In this document: positions 19,048 through 35,200 of the stretch, piece after piece
How the letters are laid out: every line of letters begins with the position of its first letter
Numbering within the stretch: the stretch's first letter is position 1
Assembly (NCBI GenBank): GCA_029216955.1
Contig: JANAVB010015600.1
Coordinates: forward strand, 27,898,352 to 27,962,351
DNA length: 64,000 nucleotides
Origin: Iris pallida
Lineage: Eukaryota; Streptophyta; Magnoliopsida; Asparagales; Iridaceae
Direction of reading: 5' to 3'
Position numbers and translations under genes: made by a program
The notes under the pieces: generated by a model
Told to the model about the DNA's origin: nothing
The model's input: only the letters and a program-made list of their open reading frames with translations
The model's database searches: none

Positions 19048-22000
19048 ATGGATTCCATCTATGGGAAGTTGACAGTAGAAGAGATGAAAGCCCTAGTCGA
19101 GGATCTCCTGACCAAGAGATTACCTGAGGCAACCTCACGCGTGACCCATACTGATGTGGATCCGTCACCGTATAAAATGGGAAAGTTGGACAAACTGGAG
19201 ACGAAGCTGGAAGGCACGACCAACTACTTAAAATGGTCACGGCAGGCGATGCGGACGCTGAAGGGACGTGGCTTGGTTGGCTATGTAGATGGCCACACCA
19301 AGGCCCCGGTCGATCACTCCTCGAAGGAGTTTGCTGTATGGGAGATTGTCAACAATGTCGTGGCTGGTTGGTTGACAGCCTCTTTAACCGACCAAGTGTC
19401 GGGTAATGTTGAAGCAATGGAGGGAGCTGCTGATATCTGGAGAACATTGAAAGATATGTACTCCGGTTCAGGTAACCCAATGCGAGTCTTCCAACTGCAG
19501 GATGAACTCGATCGGGTAGTCCAAGACGATCGTACCATATCTGAGTACGCCGCCTTGTTGGAGATGTACTGGTCTGATCTTGACCATTATGATCCTCTTG
19601 GAATGGAGGATGCTCAGGTTGAACCGGCCTTCGCAAAACATTTCCAGAAATTTCTGGATTATATCTCGCGGCAACGGATGATGAAGTTTTTGAAGGGGCT
19701 CAACCCTGCATTTGAGCAACGGAGGAATGTACTTCTTGTGCAACCGAAGCTGCCGACCTTAGAAGATGCCATAGCTGCCATGGCACAAGAAGAAGCACGG
19801 TTGAAGCTGATGCCCACCAGGGGCATCTTCCAGGGGGAGCAAGTCGGAGTTACCACATCTGCTCTTGCTACTTTCAACCAGCCTCCTTCTGCGGGAGGCG
19901 TTTGCCACAACTGTGGTGACACAGGGCATTACATCCGCTTTTGCCCAAAACCAGCACGGAGTTCCTCGAGTGGTCGGGGCCGTGGTCGGGGTGGACGACG
20001 AGGTGGTCGAGGCAGCTACACTGGTGGAAGGGGCACTTACTCTGGAGGCAACACGGCGAATCTGGCGGATGAAGGCTGGGACAATCAGCTGGCGGACATA
20101 ACTCCATTTGAGAGAGAAGTTCTTGAGAAACTGCGGGACTCAAAGATTGGTTCTGGTGAACGACAAGTCAATTCTGAGGTGCCGCCCACCTCAGGAGATT
20201 ACTGCACTTACTTTTCCCAAACCAGTGACGGTATACCTCCGCGTGCTCTTGCATCTGTCTCTCAGCCAGTCTGGATTATGGACTCTGGGGCATCCCGCCA
20301 TGTCACGGGGTCCCGAGGTGAGTTCCGGGAATACTCTAACCTAACGCCGCCAGAAAGCATTCAGACTGCTGATGGTACCTCCAGGCCTGTTATGGGTAAA
20401 GGCACTATTGATTGCACTCCTTCCATCACTCTATCTAATGTCTTACATGCTCCTTCATTTCCTGTCAATCTTATATCCATTAGCGCCATTATCCTTGATC
20501 TAAACTGTACTGTTTCCTTTGATATTCCTAAGGTAATCTTTCAGGAGAAGGGAACGGGGAGACGACTGGGCACTGGCACATGGCATAAGGGTCTATGGTA
20601 CTTGGACAGGAACGGTCTGGACAGAGCACTGGCATCATTGGTTGCAGACACACAACCAGAAGTCCGAAGTCGAAGTGTCGAAGCCGAGCTTCTCCTACAC
20701 CATCAGCGTGTAGGATATTCTTCCTTTTCTGTTATTAGTCGCATGTTTCCATCCTTATATCAAAAAGCGAATAAAGAGTTGTTAGTTTGTGATGCTTGTG
20801 AGTTGGGAAAACATACCAGAAGCTCCTATGTGAGTTCTGGGCATCGATGTACTGCTACTTTTGATATGATTCATTCCGATGTGTGGGGTCCTTGTCCTAC
20901 AACCGGTGTTAACGGTTATAGATGGTTTGTCACTTTTATTGACTGCTCTACCCGCGTAACGTGAGTCTACCTACTGACGAATAAAAGTGACATTTTTGAA
21001 GCATTTCAAAGCTTCCATCAACGCGTGAAGACACTATATAATGCTCGTGTTAAGTGTTTCCGGTCGGATAATGGGACGGAATATACCCATAGGAGGTTTG
21101 CTGCATATTTATCCTCTCATGGCATACTGCATCAAACCTCTTGTGCATATACACCGGCTCAAAATGGTGTTGCAGAACGAAAGAACAGGCACCTGCTGGA
21201 AGTAGCTCGGACGATGATGCTAGCTATGAATGTGCCTAAATACTTGTGGGGGCAAGCTGTCTTGACAGCCTCTTATCTCATCAACAGGATGCCCTCTCAA
21301 TTGCTGGACTGGAAGACGCCGTTAGAAATGCTCACGGGGACAACTGCATACACCGTTCCTCCGAAAGTATTTGGATGTGTATGCTTTGTCCATGATAACA
21401 GACCTGGAGTTGGTAAGCTGGATCCTAGAGCAGTAAAGTGTCTTTGTTGGGTACACCGGGACACAGAAGGGTTATGTATGCTGGAGCCCGGTGGAACGGA
21501 AGCTGTTTGTAAGCATGGACGTTACATTCAGAGAGGTGGAACCATATTATGGTTCAGATGAGGGCTCCGCGTTTGGAAACACACCTAACACAGCGGGTGT
21601 TAGCCGTGAGGGGGAGATAATACGTCCAAGCGTGGTCGTCGGATCGGTACCTTGTCCTGTTGTTGCAAATTGGAAGAAAAGTGGAGAAAGCATCAGTAAT
21701 ACCGATACGGAGGATGAAGAAGACGATACATATATTACGCAAGAGGAGAAGCAGACAAGGAAAAAAGAGCTCCAAGTGTACAGAAGACGACAGCAGAGGT
21801 CCAGTACTGTGCCGTGCCCTGTGCCAAATATGCCAAGTCCCTCGTCTACTCCTGCCCCAACTCCTGAAGATGTTACTCCCGCACCGGATCACTCGGATTC
21901 GGAAGCGGGTCTCTCCGACTCGGATGGTATGCTTTCCCCACCACCCATTGCTCCCTTAAGGAGGTCTTCTCGCATTAATACGGGAAAGGCTCCTATTCGT

Positions 22001-23650
22001 TATCAAGATTATGAACATGATATCGCCAACTACTTGTCTTATTCTAATATCTCTCCGACTTATCAAGCCTTCCTCACTTCGTTAGACTCCACTTCTTTAC
22101 CTAAGAATTGGCAGGAAGCAAAGAAAGACCCAAGATGGAAAGCTACAATGATGGAAGAACTTGGGACACTAGAGAAAAATAAGACATGAGAGCTGGTGCC
22201 ATTACCTGAAGGGAAGAAAGTTGTGGGATGCAAATGGGTGTACACAGTGAAGGAGACACCAGAAGGAAAAGTTGAGCGGTACAAGGCGAGACTGGTTGCA
22301 AAAGGCTATACCAAGACATATGGCATCGACTACGATGAGACTTTTGCTCCAGTAGCGAAGATGAGTACCGTAAGAACCCTGGTCTCCATTGCAGCAAACT
22401 ATGGGTGGAAGCTACACCAGTTGGATGTAAAGAATGCATTTCTCCATGGAGACCTACAAGAAGAAGTTTACATGGAATTCCCTCCGGGGTGCTACTTTGT
22501 GTCCGATTCAGATAAAGGGACGTCACATGGCAAGGTATGCAAGCTGAAGAAGTCATTGTACGGGCTGAAGCAATCTCCTCGAGCCTGGTTTGACAGATTC
22601 AGAAAGACTGTCACTGGCATGGGGTACCATCAGACAAATGCAGATCACACGGTCTTCCTTCAGCATACAAGAGGCCACATAACTATACTTGCTGTATATA
22701 TGGATGATATAGTGATCACAGGTGATAATACTGATGAGATCACTAAGCTGAAGTCGAAACTCGCTAAGGAGTTTGAGGTGAAGGACTTAGGACAGATGAG
22801 ATACTTTTTAGGTATCGAGGTGTGTGATGGTGAACAAGGAATTGTTCTCTCACAAAGGAAATATGTACTAGATCTGCTGAAGGAGACAGGGATGCTGGGA
22901 TGCCGAGCAGCAGTCACTCCAATTGACCAGAAGTACAAGATGGGAGCAGAAGCAGAAGAGCCTGTTGATCGCGAAAGGTATCAAAGGCTAGTAGGCAGAC
23001 TGATTTATCTAGGGCATACTCGCCCTGATATCTCATTTGCAGTAAGCGTTGTAAGCCGCTATATGCATGATCCAAGAACGGGTCATATGGATGCAGTATT
23101 TCAGATCCTAAGATATCTGAAAGGGACGCCGGGAAAAGGACTGTGGTTCAAGAAGAATGGATGCACAGATATTGAGGGATACTGTGATGCAGACTGGACA
23201 AGCTGCATAGACGACATAAGGTCTACCATGGGGTACTGTATTTTTGTAGGAGGAAACCTGGTTTCATGGAGAAGCAAGAAACAGTCAGTGGTAGCACGGT
23301 CGACAGCTGAAGCAGAATACAGAGCAATGGCTCTAGGGGTGTCAGAACTGCTATGGGTGAAAGCACTGCTGACAGAGTTGAAGTTGGATAAGGGGACACC
23401 GTTGCATCTTCTGAGCGATAGTCAAGCCGCAATAAGTATAGCGAATAATCCGGTTCAGCACGACAGAACGAAGCACATCGAAATCGATCGATTCTTTATC
23501 AAGGAGAAGCTGGAGCAAGGGATACTGAAGATTAGCCATGTCCGCTCAGAAGAACAAGTGGCAGACTGTCTGACTAAGGGTCTTAGTTCATTAAGTCTGT
23601 CAAAGCTTTGTAACAAGATGGGGATGATTAATATCTATCGCCCATCTTGA
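19048..23650 (+). pseudogene. Copia gag-pol, broken by two stops and one frameshift
   Basis: Codons from 19048 encode gag (about residues 1-280), zinc knuckle CHNCGDTGHYIRFC (near 286), protease WIMDSGASRHVTG (near 408) and the start of integrase. A TGA at 20962-20964 falls where the family has Trp. Integrase resumes with FRSDNGTEYTH and NGVAERKNR (21025 on), the frame shifts near 21420-21490, and a second TGA stands at 22187-22189, again at a Trp position. RT and RNase H follow to 23650, with YMDDIVITGD (a Met variant of YVDD), CDADWTSC and DSQAAI. Domain order is Copia. Lineage not assigned. Confidence 0.93.
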
Positions 23651-23657
23651 GGGGGAG

Positions 23658-23785
23658 TGTTGAGAAGCAATAAGGGACTTTAGTCCCACATCAGAAGTTG
23701 TAGTATGAAGAGGGGTTGGACCCTCTATAAGTAGTAGCAATAGTCTATTAATAAAATCATCTGAGATTTAGCCCTCATTTCAACT
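23658..23785 (+). repeat. 3' LTR of the short-LTR Copia
   Basis: It is 128 bp and identical to 17898-18025 except for one base near its start. It is preceded by the purine tract GAGGGGGAG and followed by target duplication GGGCT (23786-23790). Confidence 0.94.
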
Positions 23786-23935
23786 GGGCTCTAAAGGACA
23801 CTTTCAACACATTCATCGTTGCAGGATTACTGAGTGCTTGAAAACAGATGCTAGTGTTGAGGGTTCAACAATGGGCTCTATGATGGGTGATTTGTTTGAG
23901 AGGTTATACTGGAAATGGCTTGGCATTGGACATCT
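23786..23935 (+). pseudogene. Exon-like segment right of the Copia insertion
   Basis: With the Copia removed, one plus-strand frame is open from the preceding host sequence through about 23950, without internal repeats. This suggests the Copia landed in coding sequence. The protein is not recognised, and no clear donor site was found. Together with 7419-7574, 12826-13148, 17734-17897 and perhaps 25637-25708, it may be one disrupted host gene. Confidence 0.3.
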
Positions 23936-24213
23936 ATATTATTTGCTTTTGTTCATATAAAATAACATATAGCCATGGAGTTGTTTTCTGATTAGGTTCC
24001 ATCTACTTCAGGTTTGACTTTCAATCATGCAACAAAAAGACTGCTAGGGGCTAGCAGTGTTGGATGTCTGTTGGAGTTTCACGAAGACCTTAAGCATGAC
24101 TACCATACAGGTTTTACATAATAAACGGTAAGGCATGAGAATTGACAACCAAAATAACTAGTTGGTCATGGGACTCCTGCTGGTAATGAGAAGCTAAAAA
24201 AATTAAGCCCAGA
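23936..24213. other. Non-coding stretch
   Basis: Nothing is recognised here: AT-rich DNA without open frames, repeats or terminal inverted sequences, ending at the Mutator-type MITE duplication. Confidence 0.5.
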
Positions 24214-24222
24214 TTTGGCAAA

Positions 24223-24536
24223 GGGTTAATTAACTGACCCCCCTATGTTTCATGAGTATTACATGAACTACTCATATTCCGAAAATAATTACACTGACCA
24301 CCCCTATTCTTTATAAATTTTATTAACCATAGGGGTGGTCAGTGTTATTAGTTTCTATACAAAATAGAAACTATATGGGAGGTCCCTCTAATTAGTTTCA
24401 AAGCAGGGGTGGTCCGTGTAAAAAGTGTATAACATAGGGGTAGTTAAACTATAGGGGAGGTCCGTGTAGTTAGTTCCAAGCAGGTGTGGTTCGTATAATA
24501 AGTGTAAAACATAGGGGTAGTTAATGCAATTAACCC
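24223..24536. mobile_element. Mutator-type MITE
   Basis: It is 314 bp between perfect 9-bp direct repeats TTTGGCAAA (24214-24222, 24537-24545). Ends are GGGTTAATTAACTGACC and, reverse-complemented, GGGTTAATTGCATTAACTACC, alike apart from a short indel. The interior has repeated AGGGGTGGTC-like words. A 9-bp duplication is the mark of Mutator-like elements. Non-coding. Confidence 0.86.
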
Positions 24537-24545
24537 TTTGGCAAA

Positions 24546-24865
24546 TGAATGAAAAGGACAGGGTTTATTATAGCAAAGTTACAAAGCTATTGAAGGGGAA
24601 ACTGTCAAAAGAAGAGAGATACTTCTACTATCTTTAATTCTTTTGTGATGCTTTTTTGTCCCTTGTCCCCCATAGCCCGCCCCATTCTTATGGAAAAAGG
24701 CTTGGTTGGTACATGTTCCAGGCACTGAGACACATAAAAGTAGTTTCATTTCTTAGATTCCTCCTATGAATAAGTAGGTAATTTGAAGGGCTTAGTTGAC
24801 TCAAAATTTTCATGCAATTGCCATAAACTAGATGTAGTGTGATGGTTCCCAGCACAATAGTTTAT
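24546..24865. other. Non-coding stretch
   Basis: No gene or repeat is recognised between the Mutator-type MITE and the TATCGG-rich hAT-type MITE. Confidence 0.45.
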
Positions 24866-24873
24866 GTTCAAAT

Positions 24874-25317
24874 CAAGGTTTGCAGTATCGGTATCGGACC
24901 CTTCCTAAGGATCAGCGGTATCGATAGTATCGACGGTTTCGCATCGTAGTATCAGATTTTTTTGGTATCGGAAAACAAATAATTATTAATAAATTACTAA
25001 AATTTTAGAAAAAAATATTTTATATATTTATGCATAGTTTTAAGTATCATGTGTTGTTTCTTAGTAGTTTTGAAATTGAATGAAATAATAGTCATCATGC
25101 CGATTGGTTTACCTGCAATAAATAAGTTTTCTTCTTGTACATGTTTTTACAGCTTTATTATGCTTTTATTATGCTTTTATACCCTTGTTGATTGGTCTTT
25201 TTTTTCAACTTGCTTTGCCGAATTGGCTCAAAAAGAGACCCCTAATGTCAGTATCGGATCGGGACAAGCCAAACTGTATCGGTATCGGATCGATATCGGC
25301 CGATACTATAAACTATG
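24874..25317. mobile_element. Non-autonomous hAT-like element with TATCGG motifs
   Basis: It is 444 bp between perfect 8-bp duplications GTTCAAAT (24866-24873, 25318-25325). Ends are CAAGGTTTGCAGTATCGG and, reverse-complemented, CATAGTTTATAGTATCGG (14 of 18 match). Both subterminal regions carry many (G)TATCGG words; the middle is AT-rich. Non-coding. Confidence 0.85.
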
Positions 25318-25636
25318 GTTCAAATACGTAACTATTGGAAGCATGATGCATTTGATATGTAATTAGTAATTGATAATATTATCTGATGGGCGTGAAATTT
25401 AATTATATTACCAATTAATGATTATATTTCTAACTAGCGTGAAATGCATTTCACTTGCTAATATTATCTGTTGTTCCTGGTATGTATTTGAACATAACTA
25501 TTGTGGCAAACAGCAACAGACTAAGTTTTGCTTTTTACCAAACTTCTGATAGAATGGGACAAAGATGATAGAATGGGACAAGTTTTGCTTACTACATCTT
25601 AACGCATGAATCATGTATAAGCTTCCACTTTTATAG

Positions 25637-25708
25637 GGAGTTGAAGTTGGGTCATTCATCTTGTCTAAGAAAGCATTTTTAGATTCAGAAGACACGGCAT
25701 CCAAAATG
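25637..25708 (+). pseudogene. Possible 72-bp coding exon, gene unknown
   Basis: An acceptor-like CACTTTTATAG precedes 24 open codons (GVEVGSFILSKKAFLDSEDT then ASKM), ending at a good donor, GTATGT (25709). The composition is protein-like and both borders are consistent. It may belong to the same disrupted host gene as the segments around the hAT and Copia insertions, or to a separate gene. Not recognised. Confidence 0.35.
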
Positions 25709-25928
25709 GTATGTAACTGTGAGAAATATGTTACAATAGATCACAGTAGTGTAAGAAATAAAGAAACTCAGACTTCTATAACTAGATTACTAGAATGTAA
25801 AAGGCTTTACAAAGACTTAAGACTTAGAGAAAGAAGCAATCATGAATTTGTGAAGTTTGCAACAGTTTCATATGTTACATACTAAGAAAGCTACTATAAA
25901 TTATTCATGGAAGAGCTTAGAAACGCTA

Positions 25929-26081
25929 ATGAAGCCCAAAAAATTAACAAAAGAAATAATAGGTAATATAGCAACAAATATGAGATCAAAAGCCATCTTT
26001 TTCTGTAAATGAAGCCCAAAAAATTAACAAAAGAATAATAGGTAATATAGCAACAAATATGAGATCAAAAGCCATCTTTTT
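25929..26081. repeat. Two-copy tandem duplication, 80-bp period
   Basis: A unit of about 74 bp starting AATGAAGCCCAAAAAATT is present at 25929-26002 and 26009-26081, nearly identical, so the duplication is recent. Non-coding. Confidence 0.85.
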
Positions 26082-26690
26082 TCAATACTGCTGATAGATG
26101 AGACGAGATCACTTGAACGAGTATAATACACTAGACTATTAGCTATAACATCAATATCTTCAAAATGATGTTAACTTATGTTAACCTACTAAAACTAAAG
26201 CTATAGTTGTGAGTGTTATAATAGACTTCAGTTATATTTCCTTAAACATGATAACTACCAATTTCATACGACATTCAGCTTTGTCTGCCTCTTCGAGTAG
26301 ACCATTCCCCTTTTACATGCCATCGCAGGTTGGTACAAACAATAAAACATAGAAGTTGGTTTTTGTCATAATATGACAAAGTGGAGCCAAAGGGTTGTTT
26401 TCCACAGCCAATTTCATCTTTTGCCGAAATAAGGCTTTCTTGCTGCTGCTTAGCGTTTTGTTACGGAGCTCATAATAATTTGATCATGATTTAACAACTA
26501 GTGAGTTGCAATGTTACAACTGCACAATTATTCTAGTGATCATGATAGTTTGTAACTGTGAGTTAATTGTGTTTTTTAATCCTATTGTTGCTATGTGTTC
26601 ATCAGGATGTAGACAATTTACCACATTTGTCCGCATTTAGTCCAAACTCGAGTAGAAAACTAGTGCATAAATTATAAGCCGGCAGGTAGT
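26082..26690. other. Non-coding stretch
   Basis: No gene, RNA gene or element border is recognised in this AT-rich interval. Confidence 0.45.
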
Positions 26691-26697
26691 TCTAGAG

Positions 26698-27283
26698 CAA
26701 TGTTTTAAAATGTCCCAAAGGCTAGTGCCAAGGAGAGCCTGAGTCCCGAGGCTCATCCTTGCACCTCGTTTTCTACGAAGCGAGGCGAGGCTCATTAACC
26801 TAGGCGCGACTAAGGCACGTGCCTCGTGCGCCTCACAACTTTTGAGTTGCTCGTGATGCACGAGGCTTATTAACCTAGTGCTTTTTCTCCTTCTCTTTTT
26901 TAATAGATGTCTTAGTATTTTTAATGTTTATATAAATAGTTAACTAATATTTCTGTTGGAATTAGTAGTTTTCCTACAATGACTTTTGATGTTATCAAGT
27001 ACTATGGATGCTGCTGATTTTGGGACCTTGGCAATTTCCTATTATTATGAACTTTTGATCGTTCCTTTGTGTCCTAACAATTGGTAAATGTTACTTGTTA
27101 TGTTTTTCACTATTTTGATAGATTGGATACAATGAGCTTGTTATTTGAAAGTATATTATTTTTTAAAAAAAATCATAAGTTGTGCGCCTGGCTTCGTTGA
27201 AGCACACGCCTCGTCGTGCGCCTCGCCCCGAGGCTCTAGAGGACCTAGCGTCTCGAATGCACCTCGTGCCTTTTAAAACACTG
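26698..27283. mobile_element. Degenerate non-autonomous hAT-like element
   Basis: Ends are CAATGTTTTAAAATG and, reverse-complemented, CAGTGTTTTAAAAGGC, the common CAGTGTTTTAAA terminus of plant hAT MITEs. GC-rich GAGGCGAGGCTC and GTGCGCCTCG words lie inside both ends, with an AT-rich middle. Flanking octamers TTCTAGAG and ATCTGCAG agree at five of eight, so the duplication has decayed or the border is slightly off. Confidence 0.72.
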
Positions 27284-27353
27284 ATCTGCAGTCGTGCGGC
27301 ATTATCAGGAAATAGACTTGGTTGCCAAGCCTGGTTGACGTGTTGCAAATTTT

Positions 27354-27395
27354 AGTCTCGAATCACGGGTGGTCAGTCTCGAATCACGGGTGGTC
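27354..27395. repeat. Two perfect 21-bp tandem units
   Basis: AGTCTCGAATCACGGGTGGT plus C occurs twice in a row. Just downstream AAAGCACGGACACCTC also occurs twice (about 27438 and 27466). Non-coding. Confidence 0.85.
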
Positions 27396-27844
27396 CAGCC
27401 TAATTCGCAATCTATGATTCTAATCATCTTTGAGCTAAAAAAGCACGGACACCTCGAGAGTGCTAAAAAGCACGGACACCTCCTCCGCGCCACCGGTGGG
27501 AATCGCGACCTCGGCATCATGGTCCTTTGGTTCATCTCTCTGTGTCGGTGTCGGACTCATATATGGACAATAAAATCACATAAAAAATACAGACTAGGGC
27601 AAGCCAAGATAGGGGTGGAGCCCGTGTCCCCGTGTCTGTGTCGTGCCGCATTCGTGTCGGTACAACGTGGATTATTGTGCAAAGGAATTATAGACAGTCA
27701 TATAGAGTGAAACCTAGTGGGAACAATTATTCAACAGAAGAAACCAAAATTAGCAGCAAAATTAAATTAAATATAAAAAAAGCTAGATATGTAGTAGAGA
27801 GAACGATCCACCTGTCGCCTCCTGCGGTGGTGCCGACGGCGGGG
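27396..27844. other. Stretch without a recognised gene
   Basis: A 113-codon open frame crosses it (27369-27710, plus), but it starts in tandem repeats and resembles nothing I know. I see nothing else. Confidence 0.4.
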
Positions 27845-27965
27845 AGGGACTTCTAGGTTTAGATCTAGGTTGACACAGAGCAGAGAGAGAGGGCTGTTGA
27901 GTCTGGAGAGTGGAGTCTAGTGAGAGAAGCGAGAGCGCTCCGTGTGGGGGAGAATAAATTAGGTT
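27845..27965 (-). other. Possible 5' untranslated exon of a minus-strand gene
   Basis: On the minus strand this reads as a CT-rich leader (CTCTCTCTCTGCTCTG), then a GC-rich stretch ending GGCGACAG before a donor-like GTGGAT near 27817. Upstream is AT-rich. There is no start codon in it. The style is that of a plant 5' untranslated exon. It could be a distant first exon of the minus-strand bL27m gene, but nothing links them directly. Confidence 0.25.
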
Positions 27966-28217
27966 TTAGACCCTTAGATTGTATATCAGCTTAGAGAGAC
28001 ATGTACAATTGAAAAGTTTAAATCCTGAAAAAATAATTATTTTAATTAAAATCAAAATTTAATTCTGAATTATTATTATTTTTTATTATATTGTGAATAT
28101 GAGTACAAGGGCAACAATCAATAGATGTTGTACAAGAGAGTATAACGGAAAAAAGAAAACAAACAAAAAATTATAATTATAATTCAAACTTTTCCATTGG
28201 ACATTGTCGGCTTAAAA

Positions 28218-32294
<4,077 letters not shown>

Positions 32295-35200
32295 AGTTTT
32301 TGTGGTGGCCCATGCAGGTCAGTCTTCGCAAATCATGCGAACTCGTGATAGTACTTAAGTTAGACGTACTATTGCGAGCCTGCGACTAGGAAATGCTCAT
32401 TCACGAATTAGAAATTAATTTAAATTAAGAGGATGACTAGGACTAGGAGTCCCTTATACAAATTGACCGATGGGTAGTCTAGGCCATACAATTTAGATGA
32501 GGAGTTATTAATGTTGATAGTTTGTCAGATCCTTATAGGTACACTATTACGTCTTGGTATGGCGATATGATCCAATGTGGATAGATTATTCACTTGGTGA
32601 GGTATAGTTTTCTAAAATTATTGATCTAGCCTTGATAAATTATTCAATTCCTTCTCCTTGCCTCTCTAGATATCGTCCTCATATCTTAGTCTAAATTGCC
32701 CATTTAGTTTCTATTTTTGCCCTAAGAATTATTTTTATATATATAATTTCTGATTACGTTATCCCCATACGAACCTCGAGTTAGTTTCGATTCAAAGCTT
32801 TTCCTCAATGGTTGAATACACATGGAATAGATATTAGAATGTTTGTATTTCTTTGTCTTCAGTTATTTCCTCCCTGTTCATCTTTTTTTCTAAGGATTAT
32901 GACTGACAGATACTTACGCTTTATTTCCTAGTCAACTTGTTTGAATCTCTAGAAGCCCATGAATTTTTTTTTACAGATATAGTTGAAGGAATGTTGGTTA
33001 GCTCGTAATGGTAGGACAGCAGCGCACTGTCGCTATTTATTTAAAGTATGGAGACTATGGATTCACTGCAGCCAGCAGCGCACTGGCGAGACACGACCCC
33101 TAGAGTTGAAATTAGTTTAAGAAAATATAGGTTATAGAACATTCCTGAAACTATGGCTAGTGGTCCTCTTGATCGTAGTTACCCTTGAGTCAATATTGGA
33201 TAGAGTTAAGAAGTGTTCGACTTTGTATCATATTTGAGTTACGAAACCAAGGGTTTTATCACAGCCCGAGTATACGGGCAAGGCGTAACTCTCGGTGAAA
33301 TGGCTTCAAACGTGATTACAGGTTTAGGATACTATGGAGGATAGGACAATACCAGTATGTCCCAGGAGACCCGAAGCCAATATTAGTGGAAGTTTTGTAA
33401 GTTGGATAGCATGTCTCCCGATATAGCATTCCGTGGTCCTTGTGACCTATTGACGAGAATATCGACTGACACTAATAGGTTTACCTAGAATATGGAATTT
33501 AGAATGTCCATAACCCATTAGTCGACCAAGTCCTTGTGGATAAGAAGATAGTAGGAAGACTGTATAAGCAAGAACACCAGGTAAGGTTTGATTCTCACAA
33601 AACTCGAACTACTTGTGCCTTCTTTCAAAAATCTCACATAATTGTATTCGACTATCTTAACAAACGCTGCTGTTACAGCTTAGTTTTGCAAGCTCACTCT
33701 GTTCTCGAGCTTAATTCGAGGCATATGTTTAGTGGAGACGCCTGCTAACTTATTGTCTAATCAGAATCAGTGTATTATGGTCTGATCAACCATGATGCAT
33801 TTGGTTCGCTCTTCATTTAATTACACTACGTGGATGGAGATATATAGGTATCTAGGATCTCATCCGCGACTGCTTGACAATTCCTCTTGAATTATACGTT
33901 CGCCTTTGAATCACGTGATTGTATTCAGTAACATCTTTCTTGAACTCTTTATTATTTTTTTGTCTTTCACTGATTTGGAAAGACAGAAGCTCGTAATTGG
34001 TAGAGAGATACAGAGTATCTCCATGGCTATGAGAGTGGTATACACAAGTGTAGCTACCATCGGCCAGTCATGTGATTGAGTTACTCGTTCTTCCCTCGAC
34101 CCTCAAACTATTATTGAGACTTTCAAGCCATCTAAATTTGAGAATGATTAGGGTTTCACCCTTAGTCAAATGCCAAACTAGGATACTATCTATTCTCAAG
34201 AAACTAAATGTCGTGAGCCTCAAATTATTTGCTTGAAGCTTGCTTTGATTGCAACCCTTAAGCCTTAACCCAACCTCTTCTCGACCAAAGCCCACAGTTT
34301 AGACCTGAGATGAATAGACAAGGATAAGGACAATCATTTACCGTGACTATGGTAGATACCCATCCCGAGATTGGTTTCCAACAAATATTATCCTAGTTAT
34401 GTAAATTTTGATATTAAGACCTAACTAGTGTTGGAACACCACAGTCACTTGCTTAGCTAATACCATAGATTAAATATCCTGTCAAATTGTGATATATCAG
34501 TTGTTAACAACAATGCATGATCACTACAGCCCATACCACTAGAACCCTTATGACAATAGTCTGACAGGTTTGACACAACTAGAGTTTCACGACTCAGTTG
34601 TTAGAAATCTTTTAGATAATGTGCCTTAGAGTTGGTTACCCCGTCGATAACTCTTGTATACAGTGGATGAGTAGATCATTCTATTTTATCGACCATGTGT
34701 CATTGTACACACTCGTTCTCCATTTATTGAGGAACGATCCTTGACTTGATTTATATCTACCTATCCCGATACGCCGTGCCTTATTCCCTATTAACAAAGA
34801 GTCGAGGTACAGTATCCGGACTTTGGGAACCCTCTAACCTCAATATTCCTAAGACCATGTCCTATTTCTAAGGTGGGTAGATTGTAAGCCTCCTAAAGTT
34901 TTTGGATATACGAGGATTATCGATTGATTAGAATAATTTTTCATTAGGATGATAATTAGTGTCTCATGGACTCCCACTTTCCATTAGATCATTTGTGTCA
35001 CCGGCCGTGTCATTAATATTCGGAGCACAAGACCAGCTGTTACCTTCCAACAAATTTTATATGTAAGATCTAGACGAGTCCACCTTCATCTAGGTATATC
35101 ATGTCCCACTCAAATCCGTCCCCTTGTACTCTATTTTTATGGTACGACTTTCAGGTAGAAAGGACTAACTATAATCCTTACCATAATACCCATATACTTT

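Larger units (their letters stand above)
17898..23785 (+). mobile_element. Copia LTR retrotransposon with short LTRs, full length but disabled
   Basis: LTRs of 128 bp (17898-18025, 23658-23785) differ at one base. Target duplication GGGCT lies at 17893-17897 and 23786-23790. Initiator tRNA-Met primer site TGGTATCAGAGCC is at 18026-18038, and purine tract TTGAGGGGGAG precedes the 3' LTR. The duplication fixes the LTR end as CAACT rather than the usual CA. The 1.0-kb leader is low-complexity. The single gag-pol frame has two stops and a frameshift. Confidence 0.94.
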
